From contig CAMDMA010000027.1 of assembly GCA_945902075.1 (NCBI GenBank), positions 1-46,348 on the forward strand: a stretch of DNA of 46,348 bases, given 5' to 3'. The position numbers were made by a program, and so were the translations under genes. The DNA comes from Candidatus Kuenenia stuttgartensis (GTDB taxonomy: Bacteria > Planctomycetota > Phycisphaerae > Phycisphaerales > SM1A02). Below the pieces are notes generated by a model, which was not told the origin of the DNA, made no database searches, and worked only from the letters and a program-made list of their open reading frames with translations. This document shows, piece by piece, positions 17,829 through 26,655 of this stretch (position 1 is its first letter; the number at the start of each line of letters is the position of its first letter).

Positions 17829-20381
17829 CTACCGCGGACCACCAAGATGTTCGAACAGAAACTGCGCCCGGCGGAGGTTGCCGTACTCACTCTCGGCGCA
17901 TCCATGACCTGCGCCGGGGATCACCAGCAGTTCGAAGTCCTTTCCAGCATCAATCAAGCGTTGCGCGACCTGCATCGTCGTCGCAGGATCAACATTCGAG
18001 TCGAGTCCGCCGACCACCAGCATCAGCGCTCCACCGAGTTTCGCAGCATCCTCGAGGTTTGAGCTGCGGACGTAGCTCTCGTCGACGGGCCAACCCATCC
18101 ACTGCTCGTTCCACCAAATCTTGTCCATGCGGTTGTCATGGCATCCGCAATCCGCAACGGCAACTTTGTAGAAGTCGGCATGATCGAGCACGGCGCGCAT
18201 CGCGTTCTGCCCGCCAGCACTCCCGCCAAAGATGCCAACGCGCGAGAGGTCGACCGACCGATCGTGAACTGCAAGTGCGCGTAGCCACGCGATTCGATCA
18301 GGAAATCCCGCGTCTTTCAGGTTTTTCCAGCAGACATCATGAAAGGCTTTGCCGCGCCAGTTCGTGCCCATTCCGTCGATCTGCACCACGATGGCGCCGA
18401 GTTCGGCGTACTCGCGCGAGCGACTGCTGAGTTCAAACCATTTTGGCACATGCTGTCCGTGTGGACCGGCGTAGATATTTTCGATCACCGGATACTTTCG
18501 TGCCGGATCGAAATCACTCGGCCGGAAAACAAGACCCCAGATGTCGGTCGTGCCATCGCGACCCTTTGCGACGAACCGCTCCGGTGCCCGCCAACCCGCC
18601 GCAACAGCGGCTCGCGAGTCGGCGGTACCGAGTTCTGTCACGAGTGCGCCGTCGTTTGTACGACGCAATTCGTACGTCGGCGGCTGATCGGCGCGCGCAC
18701 GCACACTGAGAAGCGCACTTCGATCGGGTGAATACTCAATACGGCATGTTCCGTCACCATCCGTCAGCATCACAATTGCGCCGGAGTCAATTGAAACCCG
18801 CGCGTGGTGTAGGTGATACGGATCTTGCCCGGAATCTCGCCCCATCAGCGCGATATCGATCGTCCGCGCGCTCTCATCAACGCTCGTAACGCGACGCACA
18901 TTCCAGGCACCCTCCGTCACGCGACGCTTGACGGAACCCGTCGCGACATCAATCAGTTCGATGTGATTCCAGCCGCTTTTCTCCGTCATCCAAAGCAGTT
19001 CGCCCGTTGCATCGAGCCAATGCATCCAAACCTTGTTCGTGTAGTCGACGAAGGTTGGAGACGACTCCTCGGCGATGGTGCGCAACGCTCCGCTCGTGAG
19101 GTCAAGCGCGACGAGTTGAACCTTCTGATGACCACGCTGGTTGAACAGAAACGCGAGTTCACGCCCACCGGAGATCAAGCACGCTCGATCGATTGACCAC
19201 GGATTCGCAAGACGCTTCTCATCGATCGCGATTTCACGCACGACTGGCTTCACAAAATCAGAGGGCGTGCTGCCTGCATTTTTTTCACGCTCAAGCCGAA
19301 AAAGTCGGAGCGTCGGAACATCGATTTCATCACCAGGCTTTGTGTAGTCGAGCGTGCGCAACTTGGGCTCAAGTCGATCAGACGGAACTGCATCGACGAT
19401 ATGCACCGGATGACGCTGCCCGCGGCGCACGTGCATTGCCACCACCGCGTCACCTGTTGGCGCGATCCAGTACGGGCCGGAGAAGCCGTTTGCATCGTTC
19501 CCGTCGGTCGTTTGCAGCGCCTCATGGCCGCCCGCCACGATCGTGAGATTTCCGCCGGTGACACGGACCTCTATCGCTGCACGAGCGTCGACCGGCGCCG
19601 GAGCTCGGTCTACCTCTTGGGTATCGCCTTGTCCATCGAGCATGTCGATCGGTTCGGGTTCGCGCACGGCGCGCTCAATGACGACCGACTTCACGACATC
19701 TGCTGCGACCACCGAGCCGAGCTCCGTGCCATCTGAGGTACGGACAAGCCATGCGTGGCCGCCGAACGTGTGTTGGCGACGCGTTGCACCGGCCGCGATC
19801 CGGCCGTAACTGCGTGATTCGCCGCGCGAATCGATCCAGAACACCTCGACTTCCGTATCGAGACGGTTGACGAAGTCGATTCCGCTCGACGCACCCTGCC
19901 GACCGCTTCGCACGGGCGCGGCCGTCAGCCGGAGCTCGACTGCACGGCGTACCGCAGCATCCGCTGCCAGCGGCGCTCCGCCAGCAAGTTCGAAGGCAAA
20001 GTGCTCCTCACGACCGTCGATATCGCACACGACCACCACCCGCCCATCCGCGACGACCACTTCGCGCACGGTGCCCCGCAAACTGCTTTGATCGAAGAGC
20101 GGTTTCTTTGCCGAATCGCCCACCTTTGTTGCGTCGACGAGCCACCATCGCCGCACGCCCTCACGCGACGTCTCGGCAAACCAGAGTCGCGATCCGTCGA
20201 TCCAGGTGCGTGTACCAATCGGATCATGAAAGCAGCGCGTCGACGCCTCGATGCGCCCGCGCGCCTCGTCCATACGCTGCCGCATCTCAACGAGCGAAGT
20301 TGCTTCCGAATGATCCATTCCAGCAAATGCGCGGCCGATGAACACACACACAAGCAAGGCGACGAAGTGGGGACACATCAT
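17829..20381 (-). CDS. S9 family (DPP IV-like) serine peptidase, exported
   Basis: 850 aa from ATG 20381. A signal peptide (MMCPHFVALLVCVFIGRAFAG) leads to an N-terminal beta-propeller region (about 60-570) containing blocks such as LWFAETSREGVRRWWLVD, NPWSIDRACLISGGRELAFLF, LLWMTEKSGWNHIELID and DRSALLSVRARADQPP. The alpha/beta-hydrolase domain (about 590-850) has the triad Ser721 (IFGGSAGGQNAMRAV), Asp794 (VGGLDSNVDP) and His826 (PGAGHGCAESEYG). Family members remove dipeptides or cut short oligopeptides, often after proline; this one would act in the periplasm. It is divergent from the sulfotransferase-like gene. Confidence 0.92.
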   Translation of the reverse strand: MMCPHFVALLVCVFIGRAFAGMDHSEATSLVEMRQRMDEARGRIEASTRCFHDPIGTRTWIDGSRLWFAETSREGVRRWWLVDATKVGDSAKKPLFDQSSLRGTVREVVVADGRVVVVCDIDGREEHFAFELAGGAPLAADAAVRRAVELRLTAAPVRSGRQGASSGIDFVNRLDTEVEVFWIDSRGESRSYGRIAAGATRRQHTFGGHAWLVRTSDGTELGSVVAADVVKSVVIERAVREPEPIDMLDGQGDTQEVDRAPAPVDARAAIEVRVTGGNLTIVAGGHEALQTTDGNDANGFSGPYWIAPTGDAVVAMHVRRGQRHPVHIVDAVPSDRLEPKLRTLDYTKPGDEIDVPTLRLFRLEREKNAGSTPSDFVKPVVREIAIDEKRLANPWSIDRACLISGGRELAFLFNQRGHQKVQLVALDLTSGALRTIAEESSPTFVDYTNKVWMHWLDATGELLWMTEKSGWNHIELIDVATGSVKRRVTEGAWNVRRVTSVDESARTIDIALMGRDSGQDPYHLHHARVSIDSGAIVMLTDGDGTCRIEYSPDRSALLSVRARADQPPTYELRRTNDGALVTELGTADSRAAVAAGWRAPERFVAKGRDGTTDIWGLVFRPSDFDPARKYPVIENIYAGPHGQHVPKWFELSSRSREYAELGAIVVQIDGMGTNWRGKAFHDVCWKNLKDAGFPDRIAWLRALAVHDRSVDLSRVGIFGGSAGGQNAMRAVLDHADFYKVAVADCGCHDNRMDKIWWNEQWMGWPVDESYVRSSNLEDAAKLGGALMLVVGGLDSNVDPATTMQVAQRLIDAGKDFELLVIPGAGHGCAESEYGNLRRAQFLFEHLGGPR

Positions 20382-20451
20382 CCGTGCAGTTTAATTGGCC
20401 CGAATCGAACAATGGAAAGATGACGTTTGAAAGCGATCGTACACTTGGAAT

Positions 20452-21408
20452 GTGTTGCCTCGACAACCACATCCGTCCGCCACACACAATGGGCCGCAAC
20501 CGCATGGCGCTCGCGACCTGCGCGCACCGATTGGTGCGAGAGTTCGCGACGGGTTCGAAATCCTCAACACACCGTTTCGACATCTTCAGGACGCGCTTCG
20601 CTTTACGCGCAGCGAAGCGCGTGCAGCGCTGCACATGGAGTCGGTCGCGGGTCGTGGAACACCAATCGTCGTCTACTCGGCGCCAAAAACTGCGTCAACG
20701 AGCGTCGCGGCAGCACTCGACCGTACGCCAGGAATCGCCACCATCAAGGTGCACTTCTTGCAGCCTGCGCACTTCTGGGCGGGACCGCTCCAACAAAAAG
20801 TCGCACCAAACGGCCTGCTCCGCCACCGCGCGATCGCACAGCGCCCCGCGCGACGCATCCTGGTCAACTCGAATGAACCGTTGCGCATGGTCTCGGTCAT
20901 CCGCGAACCCATCGGATTCAACCTCTCGAATTACACCTATTTCGGCCGCGCCTACTGGATGCGTACCTTCTGGCGCTCTGCACCGTTTCTCCCCACCGAT
21001 CGCATCCTGCGCCACTTTCTCGACACCTTTCCTCATGCCTCATCCAGCCTGTGGTGGGAACACGAGTTCGCGCGCACGACGGGCATCGATGTGGGCCGCG
21101 AAGCCTTTGACGCCGAGCGCGGATGGCAGCGGTACCAACATGGTCGCTTCGATTGCCTCGTTATCCGCGCTGACATCACGGATAGTGCCAAGCAGGATGC
21201 ACTTCGCGGATGGACGGGCTTTGATGTCGCAGCGGTCGAACGCGAAAACGCGAATGACACGCAGGCAGCGCCCGGCGTCTACAACCGACTCAAAGAGGCA
21301 ATCCGCGACGAACCCGCGTATGTGGAACGCATGCTTGCGCTTCCTTCGATGCGTACTTTCTACAGCGACGCACAGCGCATGGCGATCCGTGACCGCTGGC
21401 TCGGGTAA
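20452..21408 (+). CDS. Sulfotransferase-like / putative capsular polysaccharide synthesis protein
   Basis: 318 aa from a GTG at 20452; ATG 20635 is the first internal ATG, but the 60 residues before it look coding. PIVVYSAPKTASTSVAAALD (about 70-89) resembles the phosphate-binding loop that holds PAPS in sulfotransferases. VSVIREPIGFNLSNYTYF resembles the 3'-phosphate loop. GIDVGREAFDAERGWQRYQHG and DCLVIRADI match the pattern of the family annotated as putative capsular polysaccharide synthesis proteins. It could add sulfate to a surface glycan, which is an inference. No glycan biosynthesis genes are adjacent, and no signal peptide is seen. Confidence 0.6.
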   Translation: MLPRQPHPSATHNGPQPHGARDLRAPIGARVRDGFEILNTPFRHLQDALRFTRSEARAALHMESVAGRGTPIVVYSAPKTASTSVAAALDRTPGIATIKVHFLQPAHFWAGPLQQKVAPNGLLRHRAIAQRPARRILVNSNEPLRMVSVIREPIGFNLSNYTYFGRAYWMRTFWRSAPFLPTDRILRHFLDTFPHASSSLWWEHEFARTTGIDVGREAFDAERGWQRYQHGRFDCLVIRADITDSAKQDALRGWTGFDVAAVERENANDTQAAPGVYNRLKEAIRDEPAYVERMLALPSMRTFYSDAQRMAIRDRWLG

Positions 21409-21413
21409 GCGGA

Positions 21414-22085
21414 TCAGATTTGCGGCTGCTGCTGCGCGCCGTAAATGATCCAACCCATGGCCGCACGATCCTCCTCGGAGTACTGGCTATCCCACATGTA
21501 CGCGTTGAGGCGCTTGAACTCGCGGTCGGCGATGTCCTCGATGCGATTGTGTGCGGCACGCTCGGCTGGTGTCGCGGTTCCGGAAGCGAGCTTCACGCCG
21601 TAAGGAAGGAGTTCGGCGCGAAGTTGGATGTACCGCGCGCTCATCCGACGGAAGTCGTCGAACTTGCGGCTTTGCGCGAGCTTCTTGTAGGGCTCCTCAC
21701 CATCGATCACCTTGACTTCAGGTGGCGGCGGAAGCTTGAGTTCGGCGGCGAGCGTCTCGGCGGTTGGCAGTTGCTCCGCTTCAAGAACGACTTCGATCGG
21801 AGCTTCCTCCGGAATCGATGCGATCGGCGTCTCTCGCGCAGGCGCGCCAGCGGTGTTTGACCTGCGCGCACCGAGCGCTGCGACGGAGCCCGCTTGCGAC
21901 CCGCCTGATGGTTGGGCATTCGATCCCTCGGCGGCGGCAGAAGAACCCTCTGCCGGACCTTCCTTCGCAGCTTCCGCCAGAAATCCCTCAGGATAGTTGC
22001 GATCGTCGCCACAACCCAACGCTGTCAAACCGACGACAACGGAGCCGATGATCCCAAGCGCGCGCGTCACAGAGTTCTTCATCAT
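21414..22085 (-). CDS. Putative lipoprotein of unknown function
   Basis: 223 aa. The start is fixed by GAGGG 8 bases upstream of the ATG at 22083-22085 (a second ATG follows at once). An N-terminal hydrophobic stretch (ALGIIGSVVVGLTALGC) ends in Cys25 with an imperfect lipobox (ALGC). Residues 30-110 are low-complexity Ala/Ser/Gly/Pro/Glu; the C-terminal part (about 125-223) is a charged helical region (KLAQSRKFDDFRRMSARYIQLRAEL in parts, PAERAAHNRIEDIADREFKRLN). No family is recognised. It follows the pseudopilin gene by 11 bases and its binding site overlaps that stop, so the two are coupled. A role in the same envelope apparatus is a guess from position only. Confidence 0.8.
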   Translation of the reverse strand: MMKNSVTRALGIIGSVVVGLTALGCGDDRNYPEGFLAEAAKEGPAEGSSAAAEGSNAQPSGGSQAGSVAALGARRSNTAGAPARETPIASIPEEAPIEVVLEAEQLPTAETLAAELKLPPPPEVKVIDGEEPYKKLAQSRKFDDFRRMSARYIQLRAELLPYGVKLASGTATPAERAAHNRIEDIADREFKRLNAYMWDSQYSEEDRAAMGWIIYGAQQQPQI

Positions 22086-22093
22086 TGAAACAT

Positions 22094-22098
22094 CCCTC
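22094..22098 (-). promoter_or_regulatory. Ribosome binding site of the lipoprotein gene, overlapping the pseudopilin stop
   Basis: GAGGG on the minus strand, 8 bases before ATG 22085. Its last bases overlap the TGA (22097-22099) of the pseudopilin gene, an arrangement that allows translational coupling. Confidence 0.6.
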
Positions 22099-22897
22099 AC
22101 TGAAACATGCCAGGAACCATGTGCCGACGCAGCCACTCATAGTCGGAGCCGGGCCAGTAAACGCCGTTCTGCGGCAGTGTCATGTAATAATCGACCGTCT
22201 CCTGCTTCGCCATGTGGCGATAGGAGAGCACCGAACCGTCGGCGAAGGTGAAGTTGAAGTGCCCAGGGTGCCACGCGGCGATCTTGTCGATCCACACCGC
22301 ATTGCCAGAGACATCAATGCCGAAGCCATTGATGTTGTAGCCGCGATGGTCGTACTCGAGGCTCGTGACGATCGTCTCCGATGGCAAAGGGATCTTGCCC
22401 ATCGTGTTGACCTGCCAGTTCGGAGGCCCACCCCACGCCGGGCCTTCGCCGGTCGAGATGAACGCGTTGAACGAATAGGTCCGCAGTCGCTGGAACTTCG
22501 AGAACGGATCGAAGGGGCTCTTGTACACCGCGAAGTTGTCGATGTACGGCCACATGCGGCCCTTCGTGACGGCTGCTTCAACCTCGTAGCCGTTGCCGTT
22601 GAGGTTCGACTGTCCCTGGACCCAGTCCCACGCAGTGAGTCCGGTGTCCACACCCATGAAGCGACCAGAGTTGTCGCCGTAGTACTGGACGAAGCCGAAG
22701 TTGAGTTGTCGCTGGTTTGAGAGGCACTGCGCGCTGCGCGACTGCCTCTGAATCTGCGGGATCGTCACCATGAGGAGGGCGACGACGAGCGCAATGATCG
22801 AGATGACCACTAGGACCTCGACCAAAGTAAACGCCCTTACCGCAGTTCGCGTGGCGGAGCGCTGTGAACGGGCGGATTCGATCAACTTCAGAATCAT
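22097..22897 (-). CDS. Type II secretion/type IV pilin-like pseudopilin (H-X9-DG type)
   Basis: 266 aa from ATG 22897. A basic leader of 22 residues ends at the prepilin peptidase site A22|F23, followed by FTLVEVLVVISIIALVVALL with Glu27 at +5 of the mature protein. That is the classic type IV/type II pseudopilin N-terminus, to be cleaved and N-methylated by a prepilin peptidase encoded elsewhere. The globular part carries CLSNQRQLNFGFVQYYGDN and WHPGHFNFTFADGSVLSYRHM, the H-x9-DG-type motif of the large planctomycete pseudopilin families. It could belong to a type II secretion system or pseudopilus, but no other secretion genes are nearby, and these proteins are often scattered. Confidence 0.92.
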   Translation of the reverse strand: MILKLIESARSQRSATRTAVRAFTLVEVLVVISIIALVVALLMVTIPQIQRQSRSAQCLSNQRQLNFGFVQYYGDNSGRFMGVDTGLTAWDWVQGQSNLNGNGYEVEAAVTKGRMWPYIDNFAVYKSPFDPFSKFQRLRTYSFNAFISTGEGPAWGGPPNWQVNTMGKIPLPSETIVTSLEYDHRGYNINGFGIDVSGNAVWIDKIAAWHPGHFNFTFADGSVLSYRHMAKQETVDYYMTLPQNGVYWPGSDYEWLRRHMVPGMFQ

Positions 22898-23021
22898 TCC
22901 TCTAGGATGACTCCGCGTTCGGGTGATGTCAACGATTCAGAGGCTGCAATCGCGGAAAGACTCGTGGGTAAATGCGCGCGAGGTGGCGTCGGACTCACGC
23001 TCCAGCCCACGCTGGCGCATA

Positions 23022-24911
23022 TCAACCAAGCGTCGCGCGAAATGCTGCAGCCTTCGCCTCAAACGCCGGATCTTTTGCGGACTTCGCCGCGTCGACCACC
23101 CGATCGGCGATCCACCGGGCATCCCCTGCTCGGTTCGATTTCATGAGTGCTGTCGCCATCGCCTCGAGGCGGCTGATGCCATAGGCGCGTGCGGCTGGTT
23201 GCGACACGATTCCGTCGATGAGCCTGTGCAGCCCCTTGGTCCATGCGTCATGGGCAGGACCCTGCTGCGCGACATCAAGCGCGTTGGTGGCCGCGAGACA
23301 GAGGTCGACAACGCTCGCCGCGAAGGGCGCGGTGAGGCGCGCGTTCTCCGACGCCTCGTTCGACGCAACCCCCAGCGCGATCGCGCGTGCGGCTACAGCG
23401 GAGTCGGGAGCGATACCCTCCGCGTGGCGGGCGAGAACATCGCGCAGCGCGAAGGCAACGAGTCCAGAGTCTGCACCGCCCTGCGCCATGGCCGCAAGTG
23501 CCTTCGCCGCATCGAGTGCACGCTCTTCGAAGACGGCTGGCCGAGGACGAGGCGGCATCAAGCCCGGTTGAATTGTCGCGAGGAGCGTGCTGTACGCCAT
23601 CGGCTGCGTGCGAAATGCCGCGGCAGCCTCGTTTGCCGCATCGTTCCAGTAGCGCCATCGGCCATCGCTCCCGTACCCGCGGCCGCCTGCAGTAAGTGCC
23701 CGAACGCGCTCGGTCCACGCGCCATAATTTTTCGGACATCGCGTGCAAGCCTGCGCGAGCAGTGCGTCCCGCGTCGAGCCGACGGCAAACGCAGCTGCCG
23801 CGCGCAACACCTCACTCGCGACAAAATCCGCGCGATCCGACTGTGCCTCCTGCATCAGCGGCACGAGCCATGCTGGATGACCCCATGTGATGTGAATTCC
23901 GCCGTGGCAACCGCTCTCGGCCCAACCAGAGACGTCGTTGTTGATGCTCCATGTGTGAGGCGACTTCTGCCAGAGAAATGCGCAGTGGCCGGGTTGACCG
24001 ATCGGCATTGCCGGAACACCGAAAGCCTGCGCCATCGATGTCCCGAATCGTGAGATCGCTCCGCATACACCGCCGTACTCAAGCATGATCGCGAGTGTCA
24101 TCGGCTTGTTGTCGTAAAACTTTCCACCTGCTTGCACACTCACGCCATTCTTGTTGGTGTCGATGTATGCCAGCATGTGCGCTGCGTCACCGACGCGATC
24201 GCGCGCGCGCAGCTCGTCTTTGATGTGCGCACGCGCCCATACAAGATCCTCGTCACTTGACCAACTACCGACGACATAGCGAAGCTCCCATGCGGAGAGG
24301 TCGCGAAAACTAGTAAAAAGAACACCTTCCGCGTCCCACTTGCGATACGACTCGTAGCGCTTGATCGGATCGATCGCGCTGCCGTCTGCCATCCACGTCA
24401 CGGGTGTCGAGAACACGAGCGCGGTTGCGACTGCGAGGCGCAGCGGTAAACCGGTTGTGGCAGCAGCGTCCTTACCAACGATTTCGCAGAGGATGCGGGT
24501 CGCGTCACTCCAGCGATCGGCCATGATGTCGCCAGACGTGAGGAAGAGTTCGAGTGGCTCGCGATTCGAAAGGAGCCACGCCATGGTGTCTGCGTGCTGC
24601 GTGCCGAGTGCTGCGCGCGCTTCGGGCGAAAGTTGGTTGAGCAGTCGCCATTGCAGGAGCGCGAATGCCCCAGCATCTGTCGCGGCGAATTTGGCCGTGA
24701 CCTTCGGCGCTTTGCCGTCGAGAGCGTCGTGGAGCGATGACGAGAGCGCTGCGAGATACGCATCCAGTTGACCGACTCTCGCGGCGGCAGCAGACTCGCG
24801 ATCAAGCGTCGAAGTGGCAAGTTTGAGTGGAGGCGCAAAATTCGGTGCAAACGCTGGCGCGAAGCAGCCCGCAGAAAGACCAAACGCAAACGTTGCGGTA
24901 AAAGACCTCAT
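23022..24911 (-). CDS. Exported transglutaminase-like protein
   Basis: 629 aa from ATG 24911 (the frame is open to 24962), starting with a likely signal peptide (RSFTATFAFGLSAGCFAPAFA). In the middle, MLEYGGVCGAISRFGTSMAQ (Cys283), then IGQPGHCAFLWQ (His309) and INNDVSG (Asp326) give the ordered Cys-His-Asp of the transglutaminase/papain-like core. The C-terminal half (about 350-629) is alanine-rich and helical, perhaps TPR- or solenoid-like. The family includes amide-forming or hydrolysing enzymes and inactive binding forms, so the reaction cannot be stated. The DUF2092-like gene lies upstream in the transcript direction only after another 60 bases, so the two may share an operon. Confidence 0.7.
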   Translation of the reverse strand: MRSFTATFAFGLSAGCFAPAFAPNFAPPLKLATSTLDRESAAAARVGQLDAYLAALSSSLHDALDGKAPKVTAKFAATDAGAFALLQWRLLNQLSPEARAALGTQHADTMAWLLSNREPLELFLTSGDIMADRWSDATRILCEIVGKDAAATTGLPLRLAVATALVFSTPVTWMADGSAIDPIKRYESYRKWDAEGVLFTSFRDLSAWELRYVVGSWSSDEDLVWARAHIKDELRARDRVGDAAHMLAYIDTNKNGVSVQAGGKFYDNKPMTLAIMLEYGGVCGAISRFGTSMAQAFGVPAMPIGQPGHCAFLWQKSPHTWSINNDVSGWAESGCHGGIHITWGHPAWLVPLMQEAQSDRADFVASEVLRAAAAFAVGSTRDALLAQACTRCPKNYGAWTERVRALTAGGRGYGSDGRWRYWNDAANEAAAAFRTQPMAYSTLLATIQPGLMPPRPRPAVFEERALDAAKALAAMAQGGADSGLVAFALRDVLARHAEGIAPDSAVAARAIALGVASNEASENARLTAPFAASVVDLCLAATNALDVAQQGPAHDAWTKGLHRLIDGIVSQPAARAYGISRLEAMATALMKSNRAGDARWIADRVVDAAKSAKDPAFEAKAAAFRATLG

Positions 24912-24974
24912 TTTCTGAGTGTACTCGCGTGTCGTGGGAGCCCACACAGGAGATCGCTGCACGCAATTGCGCGA

Positions 24975-26066
24975 TTACTTGCTTGAAGGCGTCGTGGCTG
25001 CGGGAGGCGTGCTTACGGCAGGCGTGGCCTTGGCCGCAGGTGTGGCCTTGGCGGCAGCAGCGCCGCTTGTAAATCCTTCGGGCACTTTGATCGCAAAGGT
25101 GTCCGGCACCAACGGCGCATTTACCTTGACTGATCTGTAGTACGTCGTGCGATCTTCGTCACCGAGATGCCCCTGGCCGGGAAGTTCGGCGACGAGATTG
25201 ATTCGGCGAGGAAGGCCGTCCGTTCGCGCGAACGCCGTTGTTTCGAGGAGGCGCACCGATTCGGTGCCGTCAACCAAGGACTGCTTGTTGCTTGGATCGT
25301 CGTTGATCTTGTCGGTGACAATCGCCGACACCACGATGTCACATTCGACTCCATCCACAACCTCCGTTCCGAGGACGCGCGCCGCGACCACGTCACCCAT
25401 GCGTGCGGATGCGCCACTCGCCGCAGCCTCGCGCGACAGACCACGGATGCGGTTCTCCACGATCCACCGAGGAAGTGAGCCAAGGAAGGCCGAGCCCAGA
25501 GCAGACCAGTCGGTCGTCGAAGTCCAATAGCGCTTTGTAGGCAACTCCAGCAAAAGCCCCTGCCGGCCGTCAAAGACGACAAGCGCATACGGCTGACCGC
25601 CCTGCGTAGGTTCCATACGGAGCTTCGGCATGCTCATGGTGTCGCGGAATGAGAACCCAAGCACCACGCGGCACGGCTCGGTGAGGGCACCGGCGGAGGG
25701 CTTCGCGTCATCCCACGTCTTCACGCGGTTCTCGGTCACAAGGTCAATCGTCCGGAGATCCATGGCCACCGACTCGGCGCGGTCGAGGATCTTCTTCGCA
25801 GCGGGTTCAATCACGTCGCTCACGCGGCGACCGGTATCGGCCTCGTTCGGCGCGGCACGTTGCGGGACCGGTTCCGACTCGGGCAAGGACGGAGTTGCAA
25901 CCGGGGGCGCTTTCGGCGCCGCCGGAGTCGTCGCGGGTGGGGTCAGCGGCTGACGCGCGGCTGAAGCAACCGTTGGTCCCGTGAGGATCGCTGCGGTCGC
26001 GATCAAAGCGACGATGTGTTGAGTGCAGAACGGGGTGCAGAACGGGGCGCAGGTCTTCCAGCTCAT
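24975..26066 (-). CDS. Exported LolA/DUF2092-like protein
   Basis: 363 aa from ATG 26066, taken because it starts a signal peptide (HIVALIATAAILTGPTVASAA); the frame extends to 26237, but that part overlaps the small gene upstream. A proline/alanine-rich linker (about 40-80) follows. The core (about 95-330) has KILDRAESVAMDLRTIDLVT, LRMEPTQGGQPYALVVFDGRQGLLLELPTKRYW in parts, and RRINLVAELPGQGHLG. This half-barrel pattern is seen in LolA/LppX and DUF2092 proteins, which bind lipids or lipoproteins in the periplasm. The C-terminal 25 residues are repeats rich in Ala, Pro, Thr and Lys. Family assignment is by pattern and moderate. Confidence 0.65.
   Translation of the reverse strand: MSWKTCAPFCTPFCTQHIVALIATAAILTGPTVASAARQPLTPPATTPAAPKAPPVATPSLPESEPVPQRAAPNEADTGRRVSDVIEPAAKKILDRAESVAMDLRTIDLVTENRVKTWDDAKPSAGALTEPCRVVLGFSFRDTMSMPKLRMEPTQGGQPYALVVFDGRQGLLLELPTKRYWTSTTDWSALGSAFLGSLPRWIVENRIRGLSREAAASGASARMGDVVAARVLGTEVVDGVECDIVVSAIVTDKINDDPSNKQSLVDGTESVRLLETTAFARTDGLPRRINLVAELPGQGHLGDEDRTTYYRSVKVNAPLVPDTFAIKVPEGFTSGAAAAKATPAAKATPAVSTPPAATTPSSK
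25018..25053. repeat. 2 x 18-nt in-frame tandem duplication in the DUF2092-like gene
   Basis: Two adjacent 18-nt copies with two mismatches (25018-25035, 25036-25053) encode the Ala/Lys/Thr/Pro repeat near the C-terminus. Confidence 0.85.
26023..26046. repeat. 2 x 12-nt tandem duplication in the signal peptide of the DUF2092-like gene
   Basis: gtgcagaacggg occurs twice in a row, plus a partial third copy. It encodes the odd PFCTPFCTQH stretch near the start of the protein. Confidence 0.85.
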
Positions 26067-26255
26067 GGCGGGAGAATACCGGAGCACTCCAAAGCGGTCG
26101 CGCAGAACCTCGAACCGCGCAAGAAATCTCGTTCCGACCGCATCACACGCGATCGACCGATCAGTCAGCGGCACCCCTCGATAGCGCAGCGTCGAGCACC
26201 TTTCCAAGCGCGGTGCCGGTCGGGTCCGCCAACCCACGCTCGATCTTGAGAACCT

Positions 26256-26300
26256 TGCCCTCCTCGCCCGTGCCTTCCTCGTCCGTGCCTTCCTCGCCGA
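26256..26300. repeat. 3 x 15-nt tandem repeat
   Basis: Three 15-nt copies (26256-26270, 26271-26285, 26286-26300) encode an acidic EEGTD/EEGTG repeat in the third frame of the broken gene. Confidence 0.85.
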
Positions 26301-26334
26301 CGACGACCGGCGTGGCGATCCCAGTCACGCCGTA

Positions 26335-26367
26335 GGCCGTGGCGAGGCCGTGGCGCGGTCGTGGCGC
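26335..26367. repeat. 3 x 11-nt tandem repeat at the frame break
   Basis: Three near-identical 11-nt units (ggccgtggcga, ggccgtggcgc, ggtcgtggcgc) and a partial fourth. Unlike the other tandem repeats in the window, the period is not a multiple of three, so copy-number change shifts the frame. Confidence 0.85.
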
Positions 26368-26655
26368 GGTCGTCGCCAGAAAGGGGGCAGCCATAGGTGA
26401 ACTTTTTTGTGGTGACGTAGCCCTCGGCGGTCTCGGGGTTCTGAACCCGAGTGCTCGCACCGACGATGAGGGCGCCCTGCCGATCCGGACTTCGAGCCGT
26501 CAGAACCGAGTGGCGCTCCCTTGACCACGATTTGCGCCGCTGTGCGAGTGACAGAGGACAGTGCGCAGACCGCAACAAAGAGGCCGACGCGAAAAGTGTC
26601 CATGAGGTGCTTCTGATGCGCGCGCCCCGTTGGTCCGTCCGCGATCACTGCGAAT

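Larger units (their letters stand above)
26161..26603 (-). pseudogene. Small secreted protein gene broken by frameshifts (tandem-repeat associated)
   Basis: Starting at ATG 26603 a signal peptide is read (MDTFRVGLFVAVCALSSVTR) and then QIVVKGAPLGSDGSK. Sense then appears to continue in the next frame (PDRQGALIVGASTRVQNPET, AEGYVTTKKFTYGCPLSGDD) and finally in the third (ATAYGVTGIATPVVVGEEG to LGKVLDAALSRGAAD, stop at 26161). Each switch needs one base (mod 3) removed. The second switch coincides with three copies of an 11-nt unit (26335-26367); losing two copies or gaining one would restore that frame. No family is recognised. Sequencing error, a decayed gene and a phase-variable gene all fit, and so does a chance arrangement of open frames. 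Confidence 0.4.
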
